DNA from: an uncultured Loktanella sp.
GTDB lineage: Bacteria > Pseudomonadota > Alphaproteobacteria > Rhodobacterales > Rhodobacteraceae
Assembly (NCBI GenBank): GCA_913061335.1
Contig: CAJXTP010000103.1
Location: 1-9,373, forward strand
Reading direction: 5' to 3'
Length of the DNA: 9,373 nucleotides
In this document: positions 1 through 7,182 of the stretch, piece by piece
How positions within the stretch are numbered: position 1 is the stretch's first letter
Layout of the letters: every line of letters begins with the position of its first letter
Program-made: the position numbers and the translations under genes
Notes under the pieces: model-generated
What the model saw: only the letters and a program-made list of their open reading frames with translations
Told to the model about the DNA's origin: nothing
Databases searched by the model: none

Positions 1-264
1 ATGGCCCGTGAGCGTGTAGGTCGCCCCTGTGTCGACCAGTTGATCGGCGCTGATGTCACCTGTGTGTGCGCCGCTGGTGTTGGCGTGGCAGTTTTGGCCG
101 CCGACAGACAAGGGCAGGTTCGCCATTTGCGCCAGCAGCGTGGCCGGCGGGCAAATCAGGACGTCAACGCCGTTTGCATCATGGGCCGCGATTGCTGTGG
201 CTTGCGTCATTGCGGCGGCGAGCCCATTCATTTTCCAGTTTCCGGCGGCGAGTTTGCGGCGCAT
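1..264 (-). CDS. tpiA: Triosephosphate isomerase, N-terminal part (cut by window edge)
   Basis: TpiA interconverts dihydroxyacetone phosphate and glyceraldehyde 3-phosphate in cytoplasmic glycolysis and gluconeogenesis. Reading the minus strand from the ATG at 264-262 gives 88 residues that begin MRRKLAAGNWKMNG. This carries the family's substrate-binding Asn9 and Lys11. A GGQNCH segment and a TGDISADQL segment follow, typical of TIM strands 3 and 4. The last codon in the window is His88 of the LTGH motif, which by family comparison is the catalytic electrophile, normally followed by SERR. The family is about 245-255 aa long, so roughly two thirds of the gene lie left of the window. An AAGGA ribosome binding site sits about 7 bases before the ATG. 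The gene is divergent from the oxygenase at 375, with about 110 bases between them for both promoters. Identification is secure; the rest of the gene cannot be assessed. Confidence 0.96.
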   Translation of the reverse strand, partial: MRRKLAAGNWKMNGLAAAMTQATAIAAHDANGVDVLICPPATLLAQMANLPLSVGGQNCHANTSGAHTGDISADQLVDTGATYTLTGH

Positions 265-374
265 GGTTTATCCTTTTTATTTGCAGTTGCTTTGGTAGTT
301 AGCAAGAACCTTGGGGGGTTGCAAAGCGTGTGGGTGTGCCGCATGCGTCCGAGCATGTTTTAAGGAGTGCCTAG

Positions 375-1298
375 ATGATCCCCTCAATGATTCCACGTAT
401 TGATGCGGCTGCACTTTTGGCTGGTGACGTGGACGCGATGGGGCTCGCGGCGCAGGCAGCGACGGGTGTTGGGTTTATGACTGTGTATAATACGCCGCTG
501 TCGGGGCCATATGTGCAGGCGATGATCGACGGGTACGGGGCGTTTTTCAATTTGCCAGCGGCTGAGAAGGCGGCCTATGACATGGCTGCCACGGGATCAA
601 ATCGCGGTTGGGGTGGTGCAGGGTCTGAACAAGTCGATCCGGATGCCAACCCTGATTATAAACAGGTGTTTGATTGCGGTTTGACGCTTGTTGAGGATGA
701 TCCGATTGCGGATAAAAACCTGTCGTTTTATGCGCCAAACCTGTGGCCAGATCGGCCTGTGGGGTTTGCCGATGCATTGCAGCGTTATTATGTGCAAAGC
801 ACTGATTTTGCGTTGGATTTGCTTTGTGCGATTGCGAATTCTGTTGGTGAAGACGGGGACTTCTTTCGCGATAAGTTCACCCGTCCGATGGCGTTGTTGC
901 GCGGGAATTTTTACCCTGAACGGCCTGCTTGGGCGACGGATAAGGATTTTGGAATTGCGACGCATACTGACTATGGCTGTTTGACGTTGCTGGCCACTGA
1001 TGGGTCGCCGGGGTTGGAGGTGCGCAAGCTTGGTGGTGGCTGGATTCCAGTTTCGGCACCACCTGGTGAGTTCGTGATCAATTTTGGTGACATGTTGGAG
1101 ATGTGGACGGGTGGGAAGATCAAAGCGACGCCGCATCGTGTGATTGGTACGTCCGCAGAGCGGATTTCAGTGCCGTTGTTTTTCAATCCGAACCACGATG
1201 CGAATGTGGCCCCGATTGGGTCAGGTGAGACGACGCAAGCGTGGGCGCATTTGAAGGCGCGTTACGACGAGACATATGTGCATTTGCAGACGGATTGA
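375..1298 (+). CDS. 2-oxoglutarate/Fe(II)-dependent oxygenase, isopenicillin N synthase family
   Basis: This 307-aa protein belongs to the non-haem iron oxygenases of the IPNS-like class. The iron-binding triad is visible as His197 and Asp199 (in THTDYGCLTLL) and His254 (in PHRVIG). Arg263 and Ser265 (RIS) form the usual RxS pair that binds the 2-oxoglutarate carboxylate. The N-terminal half matches the DIOX_N region: a PRIDAAALL start, GVGFMTVYN, and a FFNLPAAEK helix. Family members oxidise small molecules and often act in secondary or amino-acid metabolism; the substrate cannot be read from the sequence. The start is supported by AAGGAG at 362-367, seven bases before the ATG. An ATG five codons downstream lacks such a site. 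The gene converges on sufA with a 35-bp gap and no clear terminator. Fold and cofactor are secure, the reaction is not. Confidence 0.93.
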   Translation: MIPSMIPRIDAAALLAGDVDAMGLAAQAATGVGFMTVYNTPLSGPYVQAMIDGYGAFFNLPAAEKAAYDMAATGSNRGWGGAGSEQVDPDANPDYKQVFDCGLTLVEDDPIADKNLSFYAPNLWPDRPVGFADALQRYYVQSTDFALDLLCAIANSVGEDGDFFRDKFTRPMALLRGNFYPERPAWATDKDFGIATHTDYGCLTLLATDGSPGLEVRKLGGGWIPVSAPPGEFVINFGDMLEMWTGGKIKATPHRVIGTSAERISVPLFFNPNHDANVAPIGSGETTQAWAHLKARYDETYVHLQTD

Positions 1299-1333
1299 TT
1301 GGTGGGTAGGGCACTAAGTAGCTGAAAAGGCGT

Positions 1334-1696
1334 CTATTTAGCGCCGATTGTTTCGTCGAACTTAATCGACTCGCCGCAGCCGCAGGCGTCAACAACGTTA
1401 GGATTGCGGAACTTAAAGCCGGATTCTAGCAGGGATGTTTCATAGTCGATTTCAGTGCCGAACAGGAACATCTGCGCCATTGGTGCGATCATCACGCGGG
1501 CGCCGTCGATCTCTACTATTTCATCCATCGCATTGATTTCATTGACGTATTCCATGGTGTATTCCATGCCTGCACAGCCGCCTTTTTTGACGCCGATGCG
1601 CAGCCCTTGAGACCCATCTTTGGCCATCAGCTTGGCGATTTGCGTCGCTGCTTTGCCAGTGATCGAGACTGCTTGCTTGCCTGGGATGCCGAACAT
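1334..1696 (-). CDS. sufA: A-type Fe-S cluster carrier/scaffold (HesB/IscA/SufA family)
   Basis: A-type carriers hold iron or nascent Fe-S clusters and pass them from the SUF or ISC scaffold to apoproteins in the cytoplasm. The 120-aa product has the three family cysteines: Cys41 in KKGGCAGMEY, and Cys105 and Cys107 in the CGCGESIKF signature near the C-terminus. Length is typical (about 105-125 aa). The start ATG at 1696-1694 has a strong GAAGGAG site upstream. It lies 74 bases downstream of the SufT-like gene on the same strand, so the two probably share a transcript and a pathway. The symbol sufA is chosen from this neighbour; sequence alone does not separate SufA, IscA and ErpA, and erpA is the main alternative. 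Family assignment is firm. Confidence 0.94.
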   Translation of the reverse strand: MFGIPGKQAVSITGKAATQIAKLMAKDGSQGLRIGVKKGGCAGMEYTMEYVNEINAMDEIVEIDGARVMIAPMAQMFLFGTEIDYETSLLESGFKFRNPNVVDACGCGESIKFDETIGAK

Positions 1697-1770
1697 TGGA
1701 ATTCTCCTTCTTACCTAAGATAGGAAGCCTAAGCGCATCGCGCAAGGGTGATGGTAGTGCGTTGTAATTA

Positions 1771-2133
1771 CTACATAAAGCCAAGTTCTAGGCGGGCCTC
1801 GTCGGACATCATTTCCATGCCCCATTGTGGCTCGAAGGTCATTTCGACGTCGACGTGTTTGACGCCGGGAAGTGGTTCAATCGCGTCTGCGACCCAACCG
1901 GGCATTTCGCCTGCGACGGGGCATCCGGGTGCTGTCAGCGTCATAGTGACGTTCACCGCGTTATCATCGCCGATATTGATCGTGTAGATCAGCCCGAGAT
2001 CGTAAATATTCACTGGAATTTCAGGGTCATAGATCGACTGGCACGCCGCTACGATGTCTTCGTAAAGCGGGTGATCGGTGCTTGATGGCGCGATCAATGG
2101 AGTGCCTTCAACGGGGGTGTTTACGTCGGTCAT
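1771..2133 (-). CDS. sufT: SUF-associated Fe-S assembly protein (DUF59/MIP18 family, SufT-like)
   Basis: The 120-aa product is a DUF59/MIP18-type protein. It has the hallmark DPEIPVNIYDLGLIY block (residues 36-50) followed by TLTAPGCPVAGEMP, with the conserved Cys71. SufT proteins help mature Fe-S enzymes, and related PaaD and CIA2-type proteins do similar work. SufT rather than PaaD is inferred because the next gene downstream is an A-type carrier and no phenylacetate genes are present. Residues 1-20 are a short, poorly conserved leader typical of alphaproteobacterial members. The ATG at 2133-2131 has an AGGAT site about 7 bases upstream. A candidate promoter (2161-2189) and an array of phased repeats (2199-2230) lie upstream, so this gene probably begins the transcript. 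The main sufBCDS genes are not in the window. Confidence 0.9.
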   Translation of the reverse strand: MTDVNTPVEGTPLIAPSSTDHPLYEDIVAACQSIYDPEIPVNIYDLGLIYTINIGDDNAVNVTMTLTAPGCPVAGEMPGWVADAIEPLPGVKHVDVEMTFEPQWGMEMMSDEARLELGFM

Positions 2134-2160
2134 GGGATCATCCTGCTATTCCTGAGTGTT

Positions 2161-2189
2161 CATATAGGGATTGCAATGAGGCTCGTAAA
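2161..2189 (-). promoter_or_regulatory. Candidate sigma70-type promoter for sufT-sufA
   Basis: Read on the minus strand, a TTTACG -35 hexamer (2189-2184) and a TATATG -10 hexamer (2166-2161) are separated by exactly 17 bases. Each matches the housekeeping consensus at 4 of 6 positions. Transcription would start near 2154, about 20 bases before the sufT start codon. This is a pattern match only. Confidence 0.45.
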
Positions 2190-2198
2190 GACCGGTAT

Positions 2199-2230
2199 GT
2201 TTCGTATATGTTTTGCATAAGTTTTGCATA
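2199..2230. repeat. Three 10-bp direct repeats at 11-bp spacing upstream of sufT
   Basis: GTTTTGCATA occurs exactly at 2210-2219 and 2221-2230. A third copy with two changes, GTTTCGTATA, is at 2199-2208. The period is 11 bp, one helical turn, so all three copies face the same side of the DNA. On the sufT strand each copy carries an A-tract. The array ends about 10 bp upstream of the candidate sufT -35 box, where an activator site or a curved, UP-like element would be placed. An 11-bp period is not a multiple of three, which argues that this stretch is non-coding. Function is inferred; the repeats themselves are plain in the sequence. Confidence 0.7.
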
Positions 2231-2270
2231 TGCCGTTTTGAAGCGGCGAAATTCGCGCGGTGGGCCTGAT

Positions 2271-2489
2271 TTGAGAAAAAGTTTGAGAACAAAAGCCGTT
2301 GCCATTTGCGATGAAAAGATTGCCAAAAAGGGCGAGGCAGTTGGCCTTTCGTTCTATGCATTCTTTGCCAATAGGAATGATGATCCAGAGCTTCTTTTTG
2401 AAGCGGCAGAATGGTGGATTAAAACCCATGCGCTTGATCACTTTGAGAAAGCGCTTAAGGTTCGTGAGCTCATCAAGTCAGGGCAGTAG
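2271..2489 (+). CDS. Small uncharacterised acidic/aromatic protein, about 72 aa
   Basis: I do not recognise a named family. From the TTG at 2271 the product is 72 aa and looks helical and cytoplasmic. It has a basic start (LRKSLRTKA), then GEAVGLSFYAFFANRNDDPE and AAEWWIKTHALDHFEKALK, with no signal peptide or membrane segment. The amphipathic, aromatic-rich character suggests a real folded small protein and not a chance ORF. The start is uncertain. The frame stays open upstream to an ATG at 2208 (93 aa), but that extension runs through the 11-bp repeat array and reads as poor protein. A GGTGGG site at 2259-2264 lies six bases before TTG 2271. A second TTG at 2283 is also possible. It is divergent from sufT and lies 80 bases upstream of tgt; a shared function with either is not shown. 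Confidence 0.65.
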   Translation: MRKSLRTKAVAICDEKIAKKGEAVGLSFYAFFANRNDDPELLFEAAEWWIKTHALDHFEKALKVRELIKSGQ

Positions 2490-2569
2490 GCAACAGTCGT
2501 AAAGTGAACGGAGCCGCCATTTTACTGATCGCCCTTTTCCTTGGTCGAAAGTTCCGGCACTAGGGGCTT

Positions 2570-3700
2570 ATGACACAACGTATTACATTTGATCTGCATG
2601 CCACCGACGGGAAAGCCCGTACTGGTGTGATTAAGACGCCGCGTGGCGACATTCGTACGCCTGCGTTTATGCCTGTGGGCACTGCCGCCACTGTGAAGGC
2701 GATGATGCCCGAAAGTGTGGCCGCCACGGGTGCCGATATTTTGCTGGGCAATACCTATCATCTGATGCTGCGCCCGACGGCTGAACGCATTGAGCGTCTT
2801 GGTGGTCTGCACAAGTTCATGAATTGGGAAAAGCCGATTTTGACGGATAGCGGCGGGTTTCAGGTGATGTCCCTGTCTGATCTGCGCAAGATGTCCGAGC
2901 ATGGGGTGACGTTTAAGTCGCATATTGATGGCTCTAGCCACGAGCTGACGCCGGAACGGTCGATGGAGATCCAAAAGCTGCTGGGCTCCGATATCGTCAT
3001 GTGTTTTGACGAATGTCCCGCGTTGCCTGCGGACCGTGCGCGCATCACTGAAAGCATGGAGATGTCTATGCGGTGGGCGCAGCGGTCGCGGGATGCGTTT
3101 GGTGACAGGCCCGGTCATGCGTTGTTTGGTATTCAGCAGGGTGGTCTTGAGGAAGATTTGCGCGGCCGGTCTGCCGAGGCTTTGCGTGCGATTGAATTTG
3201 ACGGTTATGCGGTTGGCGGTTTGGCTGTGGGCGAGGGGCAGGCGGCGATGTTCGACGTGCTTGATTTTGCCCCAGATCAGTTGCCCACCGATAAGCCACG
3301 GTATCTGATGGGTGTTGGTAAGCCGGATGATATTGTGGGTGCCGTGAAGCGCGGCATCGACATGATGGACTGTGTGTTGCCAAGCCGGTCTGGTCGCACG
3401 GGCCAAGTGTTCACCCGTCGCGGTGTTTTGAACATTAAGAACGCCCGCCACGCCGATGATCCGCGCCCGATTGACGAGGGCTGCACATGTCCGGCGTGTT
3501 CCAAGTATTCACGCGCCTATCTGCATCATGTGTTTCGTGCGCAGGAAATGATCTCTGGTATGCTGCTAACGTGGCATAACCTGCATTACTTTCAAGAGAT
3601 TATGGAGGGCATGCGCGGGGCGATTGCTGCTGGAACGTTTGCCGCTTGGGAGGCTGATTTTCACAGCAACCGTGCGCAGGGTGATATTGATCCGCTTTGA
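2570..3700 (+). CDS. tgt: Queuine tRNA-ribosyltransferase (tRNA-guanine transglycosylase)
   Basis: Bacterial TGT exchanges guanine-34 for preQ1 in tRNAs with GUN anticodons (Asp, Asn, His, Tyr), the committed step toward queuosine. The 376-aa product is full length. Asp93 in TDSGGFQVMS matches the general acid/base Asp102 of Zymomonas mobilis TGT. Asp267 in DMMDCVLPSRSGRTGQ matches its nucleophile Asp280. The zinc site is complete: Cys305, Cys307, Cys310 and His336 (TCPAC and TWHN). FGIQQGG and VGGLAVGE are the usual base-pocket segments. The start ATG follows a rather close AGGGG (2562-2566). No other queuosine gene (queA, queC-F) is nearby, so preQ1 synthesis or salvage must be encoded elsewhere. 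A WcbI-like gene follows after a short gap and may be cotranscribed. Confidence 0.98.
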   Translation: MTQRITFDLHATDGKARTGVIKTPRGDIRTPAFMPVGTAATVKAMMPESVAATGADILLGNTYHLMLRPTAERIERLGGLHKFMNWEKPILTDSGGFQVMSLSDLRKMSEHGVTFKSHIDGSSHELTPERSMEIQKLLGSDIVMCFDECPALPADRARITESMEMSMRWAQRSRDAFGDRPGHALFGIQQGGLEEDLRGRSAEALRAIEFDGYAVGGLAVGEGQAAMFDVLDFAPDQLPTDKPRYLMGVGKPDDIVGAVKRGIDMMDCVLPSRSGRTGQVFTRRGVLNIKNARHADDPRPIDEGCTCPACSKYSRAYLHHVFRAQEMISGMLLTWHNLHYFQEIMEGMRGAIAAGTFAAWEADFHSNRAQGDIDPL

Positions 3701-3751
3701 CCCGCGTCGGGTTTGCGGTAGGATTGCTGAAAAACGAGTGAGGTGCAGGTG

Positions 3752-4546
3752 ATGAAGGTATTTTTTCTTGGCAATTGTCAGGTGAACGCGATGCGCGGGC
3801 TTTGCCGCGAGATGTTTCCCGCGATGAAGGCCAGTTTTCAGACGATCACGCCGTATTGGGGAACGTTCGACGAGGAAGAAACCCGCCGTCAGCTGGCCGA
3901 GGCTGATATCGTTATCAGTCAGGCGATTGCCAACGATACCACAACGTTTAACGTGAATGATGTCCGCGCAAGCGCGACTGGTGACGTCATCTTTGTGCCT
4001 TATGTTTATATTGACGGGATCGCGTCGCTTGAGATTATTGCGTCCAAGGGCAAGACGGTTATTCGCGGTGCAGACCTGTTGTTAAAGGGTCAAGAGGGCC
4101 GCAAACCGATCCATATTTTCAACGACTACTGCGATGGCTCGATTGATATGCAGTGCGAGCAGCGGGTGATTGGGTCGATTGAGCGTATCCGCGAAAAAGA
4201 AGAGGCTGACTGTGATCTAACGATATCTGATTATTTGACTGATACGTGGCGCAAGCAGCCGACGCTTTATGGTATAAACCACCCGACACAGCCGGTTGTT
4301 TTTGAGATGTTTCGCAGGGTATGCGAAAAAGTCGGTTGGGATTATAATCCTGACCATCAAAATGATCCCATTGCTTGGGGTCGCCGCGCGCTTCCTGCGT
4401 CGACGCGCAGTTTTACGCCCAATGATGCGGCGTTCATGCAAATTGAATATCCGTGTGACACACATTGGTATGGATCGGGTTACAAGCTGTTAAACCTTGC
4501 GCTTAAGGCGCAAGAACGTGAAGCAGCGGAAGCTCAGTCCGTCTGA
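3752..4546 (+). CDS. WcbI-like protein (polysaccharide acetyltransferase-type fold)
   Basis: The 264-aa product starts MKVFFLGNCQ, with the GNCQ motif (Cys9) at the end of a first beta strand. This arrangement is characteristic of WcbI-type proteins, named for a Burkholderia capsule heptose acetyltransferase. Further WcbI-like features are DIVISQAIAND after the first Rossmann-like unit, FVPYVYIDG, IFNDYCDGSID, and the C-terminal CDTHWYGSGYKLLN. There is no signal peptide or membrane segment. The assignment is by motif recognition and the substrate is unknown; no glycan gene neighbours it. An in-frame GTG at 3743 would add three residues, but ATG 3752 is preferred because an AGGTG site lies at 3741-3745 and the beta strand then begins directly. 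It is 51 bases downstream of tgt and is followed by the lon promoter region. Confidence 0.72.
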   Translation: MKVFFLGNCQVNAMRGLCREMFPAMKASFQTITPYWGTFDEEETRRQLAEADIVISQAIANDTTTFNVNDVRASATGDVIFVPYVYIDGIASLEIIASKGKTVIRGADLLLKGQEGRKPIHIFNDYCDGSIDMQCEQRVIGSIERIREKEEADCDLTISDYLTDTWRKQPTLYGINHPTQPVVFEMFRRVCEKVGWDYNPDHQNDPIAWGRRALPASTRSFTPNDAAFMQIEYPCDTHWYGSGYKLLNLALKAQEREAAEAQSV

Positions 4547-4563
4547 TTTTTAGCGATTGTCCG

Positions 4564-4591
4564 CTTGCAGGGGGGAAATGTCCCGTGCAAG
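4564..4591 (+). other. Stem-loop between the WcbI-like gene and lon
   Basis: CTTGCA at 4564-4569 is the reverse complement of TGCAAG at 4586-4591. Inside it, GGG at 4571-4573 can pair with CCC at 4582-4584, giving a stem with one G-G mismatch and a loop of about eight bases. No T-run follows, so it is not a standard intrinsic terminator. It could reduce read-through from the WcbI-like gene or stabilise that mRNA's 3' end. It lies about 20 bp upstream of the lon -35 box, so an operator role is also possible. Confidence 0.4.
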
Positions 4592-4613
4592 ATACACAAT
4601 ACATGAACGAGAG

Positions 4614-4639
4614 TTGAAAGTACGGGGTTCGCGCCCCAT
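4614..4639 (+). promoter_or_regulatory. Heat-shock (RpoH/sigma32-type) promoter of lon
   Basis: TTGAAA (4614-4619) and CCCCAT (4634-4639) are separated by 14 bases and followed by CTTA. This is close to the sigma32 consensus, CTTGAA then 13-15 bases then CCCCAT-T. Transcription would begin near 4646, giving a leader of about 70 bases before lon ATG 4719. lon is a classical RpoH target in proteobacteria, which agrees with the site. The position also rules out translation of lon from an upstream in-frame start such as 4577 on this transcript. Confidence 0.82.
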
Positions 4640-4718
4640 CTTAACAAGTCCAAGGGGTCGACATTCGGTTGCCGCAAAGCGGGACTACGTTGGCTTGCCA
4701 GTTATTAAGGAAAAGAGC

Positions 4719-7127
4719 ATGAAAGAACCATTGAGTTCATCCTACCCCGTCTTGCCGTTGCGCGACATTGTGGTTTTCCCGCATATGATCGTGCCCTTGT
4801 TCGTGGGCCGTGAGAAATCCGTCCGCGCGCTGGAAGAAGTGATGCAAGACGACAAACAGATTTTGCTTTCCAGCCAGATTGATCCTGGTGAGGACGATCC
4901 CGCACAAGACGGGATCTATAAGGCTGGTGTGCTCGCCAATGTGCTGCAGTTGCTGAAATTGCCTGATGGCACCGTGAAGGTGTTGGTCGAAGGCCGTGAC
5001 CGCGTCCGCATCACTGATTTCCTCGAGAATGACAGCTATTTTGAGGCGTCCGCAGAGTATCTGACTGAGATGCCCGGCAATGCTGATGAGCTTGAGGCGC
5101 TGACACGGTCGGTGTCTGGCGAGTTTGAGCGGTACGCCAAAATTAAGAAAAACATCCCTGAAGAGGCTATGGCCGCTGTCAGTGAAGCAACTGAGCCTGC
5201 CAAGCTGGCCGATTTGGTTGCGGGTCATTTGGGCATTGAGGTCAACCAAAAGCAGGAGCTTTTGGAAACGCTGTCGGTGTCTGAGCGGCTGGAAAAAGTT
5301 TACGGTCTGATGCAGGGCGAAATGTCTGTTTTGCAGGTCGAGAAAAAGATCAAAACCCGCGTCAAATCGCAGATGGAACGCACCCAGCGCGAATACTATT
5401 TGAATGAGCAGATGAAGGCCATTCAGAAGGAACTGGGCGACGGTGAAGACGGCCAAAACGAGGTCGCTGAACTTGAAAGCCGGATTATGGAGACCAAGCT
5501 GTCAGTTGAGGCCCGCGAGAAGGTCGATGCTGAACTGAAAAAGCTTAAGAACATGTCGCCTATGTCTGCTGAAGCCACAGTTGTGCGCAACTACATGGAC
5601 TGGGTTTTGGGCCTGCCTTGGGGCGTCAAATCGCGCACAAAAAAGGACTTGGGCAAAGCGCAGCAGATTTTGGACGACGACCATTATGGGTTGGACAAGG
5701 TCAAAGAACGCATTGTTGAATACCTTGCAGTGCAGCAGCGATCAGCCAAGTTGAAAGGCCCGATCATGTGTTTGGTCGGCCCTCCTGGTGTGGGTAAAAC
5801 GTCGCTTGGGAAATCTGTGGCGCGCGCCACGGGGCGCGAATTTATTCGTATTTCCCTTGGTGGTGTGCGTGACGAAAGCGAAATTCGCGGTCACCGTCGG
5901 ACCTATATCGGGTCGATGCCCGGTAAGATCATTCAGGCGCTGAAAAAGGCGAAAACCACGAACCCGTTGATTTTGCTCGATGAAATAGACAAAATGGGTC
6001 AAGATTTCCGTGGCGATCCTGCGTCCGCGATGCTTGAGGTGCTTGATCCTGAACAGAACTCCACATTCGTGGATCACTATTTGGAGGTCGAGTATGACCT
6101 GTCGAACGTGATGTTCCTGACGACGGCGAACACGTACAACATGCCGAGCCCATTGTTGGATCGCATGGAAATTATTTCATTGTCGGGGTATACCGAGGAT
6201 GAAAAATGCGAGATCGCCAAGCAGCATTTACTGCCCAAGGTCATGAAAAACCACGGTCTGAAAGCCAAGGAATTCAGCATTGCCGATGATGCATTGTTGG
6301 CGATGGTGCGCGTTTATACCCGCGAAGCTGGCGTGCGTAGTCTGGAACGTGAATTGGCCAAAGTTGCCCGCAAGGCAGTCACCAAGATCGTTAAGAAAGA
6401 GGCCACGTCAATTGCTGTGAATGCCGCAAATCTTGATGAATATTTGGGCGTTGAAAAGCACAAGTACGGTCTGGCTGAAGAGACTGATCAGGTTGGTGTT
6501 GTCACGGGTCTTGCGTGGACGTCTGTGGGTGGTGAGCTGCTGAATATCGAGGCACTGCGTTTGCCCGGTAAGGGCCGTATGAAGACGACGGGTAAGCTGG
6601 GCGATGTGATGAAGGAATCCATCGATGCAGCGTCGTCCTATGTCCGGTCCATCGCGCCAGAAATTGGTGTGAAGCCGACCAAGTTTGACTTGATTGATAT
6701 CCACGTACACGTCCCAGACGGTGCGACCCCAAAGGACGGCCCAAGTGCTGGTCTGGCGATGGTCACGTCGATTGTGTCTGTGCTGACAGGTATTCCGGTG
6801 CGCAAAGATATCGCCATGACAGGCGAGGTGTCGTTGCGCGGCAATGCCATGCCAATCGGTGGTTTGAAGGAAAAACTGCTGGCTGCATTGCGCGGCGGTA
6901 TCACGACTGTGTTGATCCCTGTTGATAACGAAAAGGATCTGCCGGAAATTCCGGACAACGTGAAAGAGGGGCTGACGATTATTCCTGTTAAACACGTGTC
7001 CGAAGTTTTGGAACATGCGCTTGTGTCTAAGCCAGAGCCGATTGAGTGGGACGAGGCTGCCGAAGAGGCTGCTGCAGCTGCTGCCTTGGCGCGCGGCGTC
7101 GGTCATGTTGGTGCCACCGCGCATTAA
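4719..7127 (+). CDS. lon: ATP-dependent Lon protease (endopeptidase La)
   Basis: Lon is a cytoplasmic hexameric AAA+ serine protease that degrades misfolded and selected regulatory proteins. The 802-aa product is full length. Its parts are: the N-terminal substrate-binding domain from residue 9 (YPVLPLRDIVVFPHMIVPLFVGR) to about 200; a coiled-coil linker (NEQMKAIQKELG); the AAA+ module with Walker A GPPGVGKTS (Lys360) and Walker B LILLDEIDK (Asp421, Glu422); and the C-terminal protease domain. The catalytic Ser676 lies in PKDGPSAGLAM, and Lys719 in GGLKEKLLAA. The C-terminus is an Ala-rich tail of about 20 residues. The start is ATG 4719, preceded by TAAGGAAA. The frame is open further upstream (ATG at 4577), but that segment contains the heat-shock promoter and is not Lon-like. 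It ends in a strong terminator at 7149, and an HU-like gene follows, echoing the lon-hupB order of other proteobacteria. Confidence 0.99.
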   Translation: MKEPLSSSYPVLPLRDIVVFPHMIVPLFVGREKSVRALEEVMQDDKQILLSSQIDPGEDDPAQDGIYKAGVLANVLQLLKLPDGTVKVLVEGRDRVRITDFLENDSYFEASAEYLTEMPGNADELEALTRSVSGEFERYAKIKKNIPEEAMAAVSEATEPAKLADLVAGHLGIEVNQKQELLETLSVSERLEKVYGLMQGEMSVLQVEKKIKTRVKSQMERTQREYYLNEQMKAIQKELGDGEDGQNEVAELESRIMETKLSVEAREKVDAELKKLKNMSPMSAEATVVRNYMDWVLGLPWGVKSRTKKDLGKAQQILDDDHYGLDKVKERIVEYLAVQQRSAKLKGPIMCLVGPPGVGKTSLGKSVARATGREFIRISLGGVRDESEIRGHRRTYIGSMPGKIIQALKKAKTTNPLILLDEIDKMGQDFRGDPASAMLEVLDPEQNSTFVDHYLEVEYDLSNVMFLTTANTYNMPSPLLDRMEIISLSGYTEDEKCEIAKQHLLPKVMKNHGLKAKEFSIADDALLAMVRVYTREAGVRSLERELAKVARKAVTKIVKKEATSIAVNAANLDEYLGVEKHKYGLAEETDQVGVVTGLAWTSVGGELLNIEALRLPGKGRMKTTGKLGDVMKESIDAASSYVRSIAPEIGVKPTKFDLIDIHVHVPDGATPKDGPSAGLAMVTSIVSVLTGIPVRKDIAMTGEVSLRGNAMPIGGLKEKLLAALRGGITTVLIPVDNEKDLPEIPDNVKEGLTIIPVKHVSEVLEHALVSKPEPIEWDEAAEEAAAAAALARGVGHVGATAH

Positions 7128-7148
7128 GTTTCCGGTTGTTTGAATTTG

Positions 7149-7182
7149 AATGGCGCGCCGCAAAAGTGGCGCGCCATTTTTC
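7149..7182 (+). terminator. Intrinsic terminator of lon
   Basis: An 11-bp perfect stem, AATGGCGCGCC (7149-7159) with its reverse complement at 7168-7178, encloses an 8-base loop. The 3' arm runs into a stretch of five T (7177-7181). This is a textbook Rho-independent terminator 21 bases after the lon stop codon. The bases from here to the HU gene at 7342 hold no ORF or promoter I can support. Confidence 0.93.

Noticed and set aside
1..363. Plus-strand open frame of 120 codons at the left edge
   Set aside because: It is antisense to tpiA, whose minus-strand reading gives a clear triosephosphate isomerase N-terminus.
1299..1333. Search for a bidirectional terminator between the oxygenase and sufA
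   Set aside because: Only a weak GGCG/CGCC pairing without a T-run is present.
2082..2270. Upstream extension of the small gene at 2271
   Set aside because: It would overlap the sufT start, its promoter and the 11-bp repeat array, and the encoded residues do not look like a conserved domain.
2522..3451. Long minus-strand open frame (309 codons)
   Set aside because: It is antisense to tgt, lacks a ribosome site, and is Arg/His-rich low-quality protein caused by codon bias of tgt.
3700..3714. Small hairpin ACCCG-CGT-CGGGT just after tgt, considered as a terminator
   Set aside because: The stem is only 5 bp with a 3-base loop and just three T follow, too weak to call.
4557..4718. In-frame N-terminal extension of Lon
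   Set aside because: It contains the heat-shock promoter, and Lon proteins normally begin close to the PVLPLRDIVVFP motif.
4737..5456. Minus-strand open frame of 239 codons opposite lon, and a similar one at 6408-7163
   Set aside because: Both mirror lon codons and resemble no protein; lon is complete with all catalytic residues.
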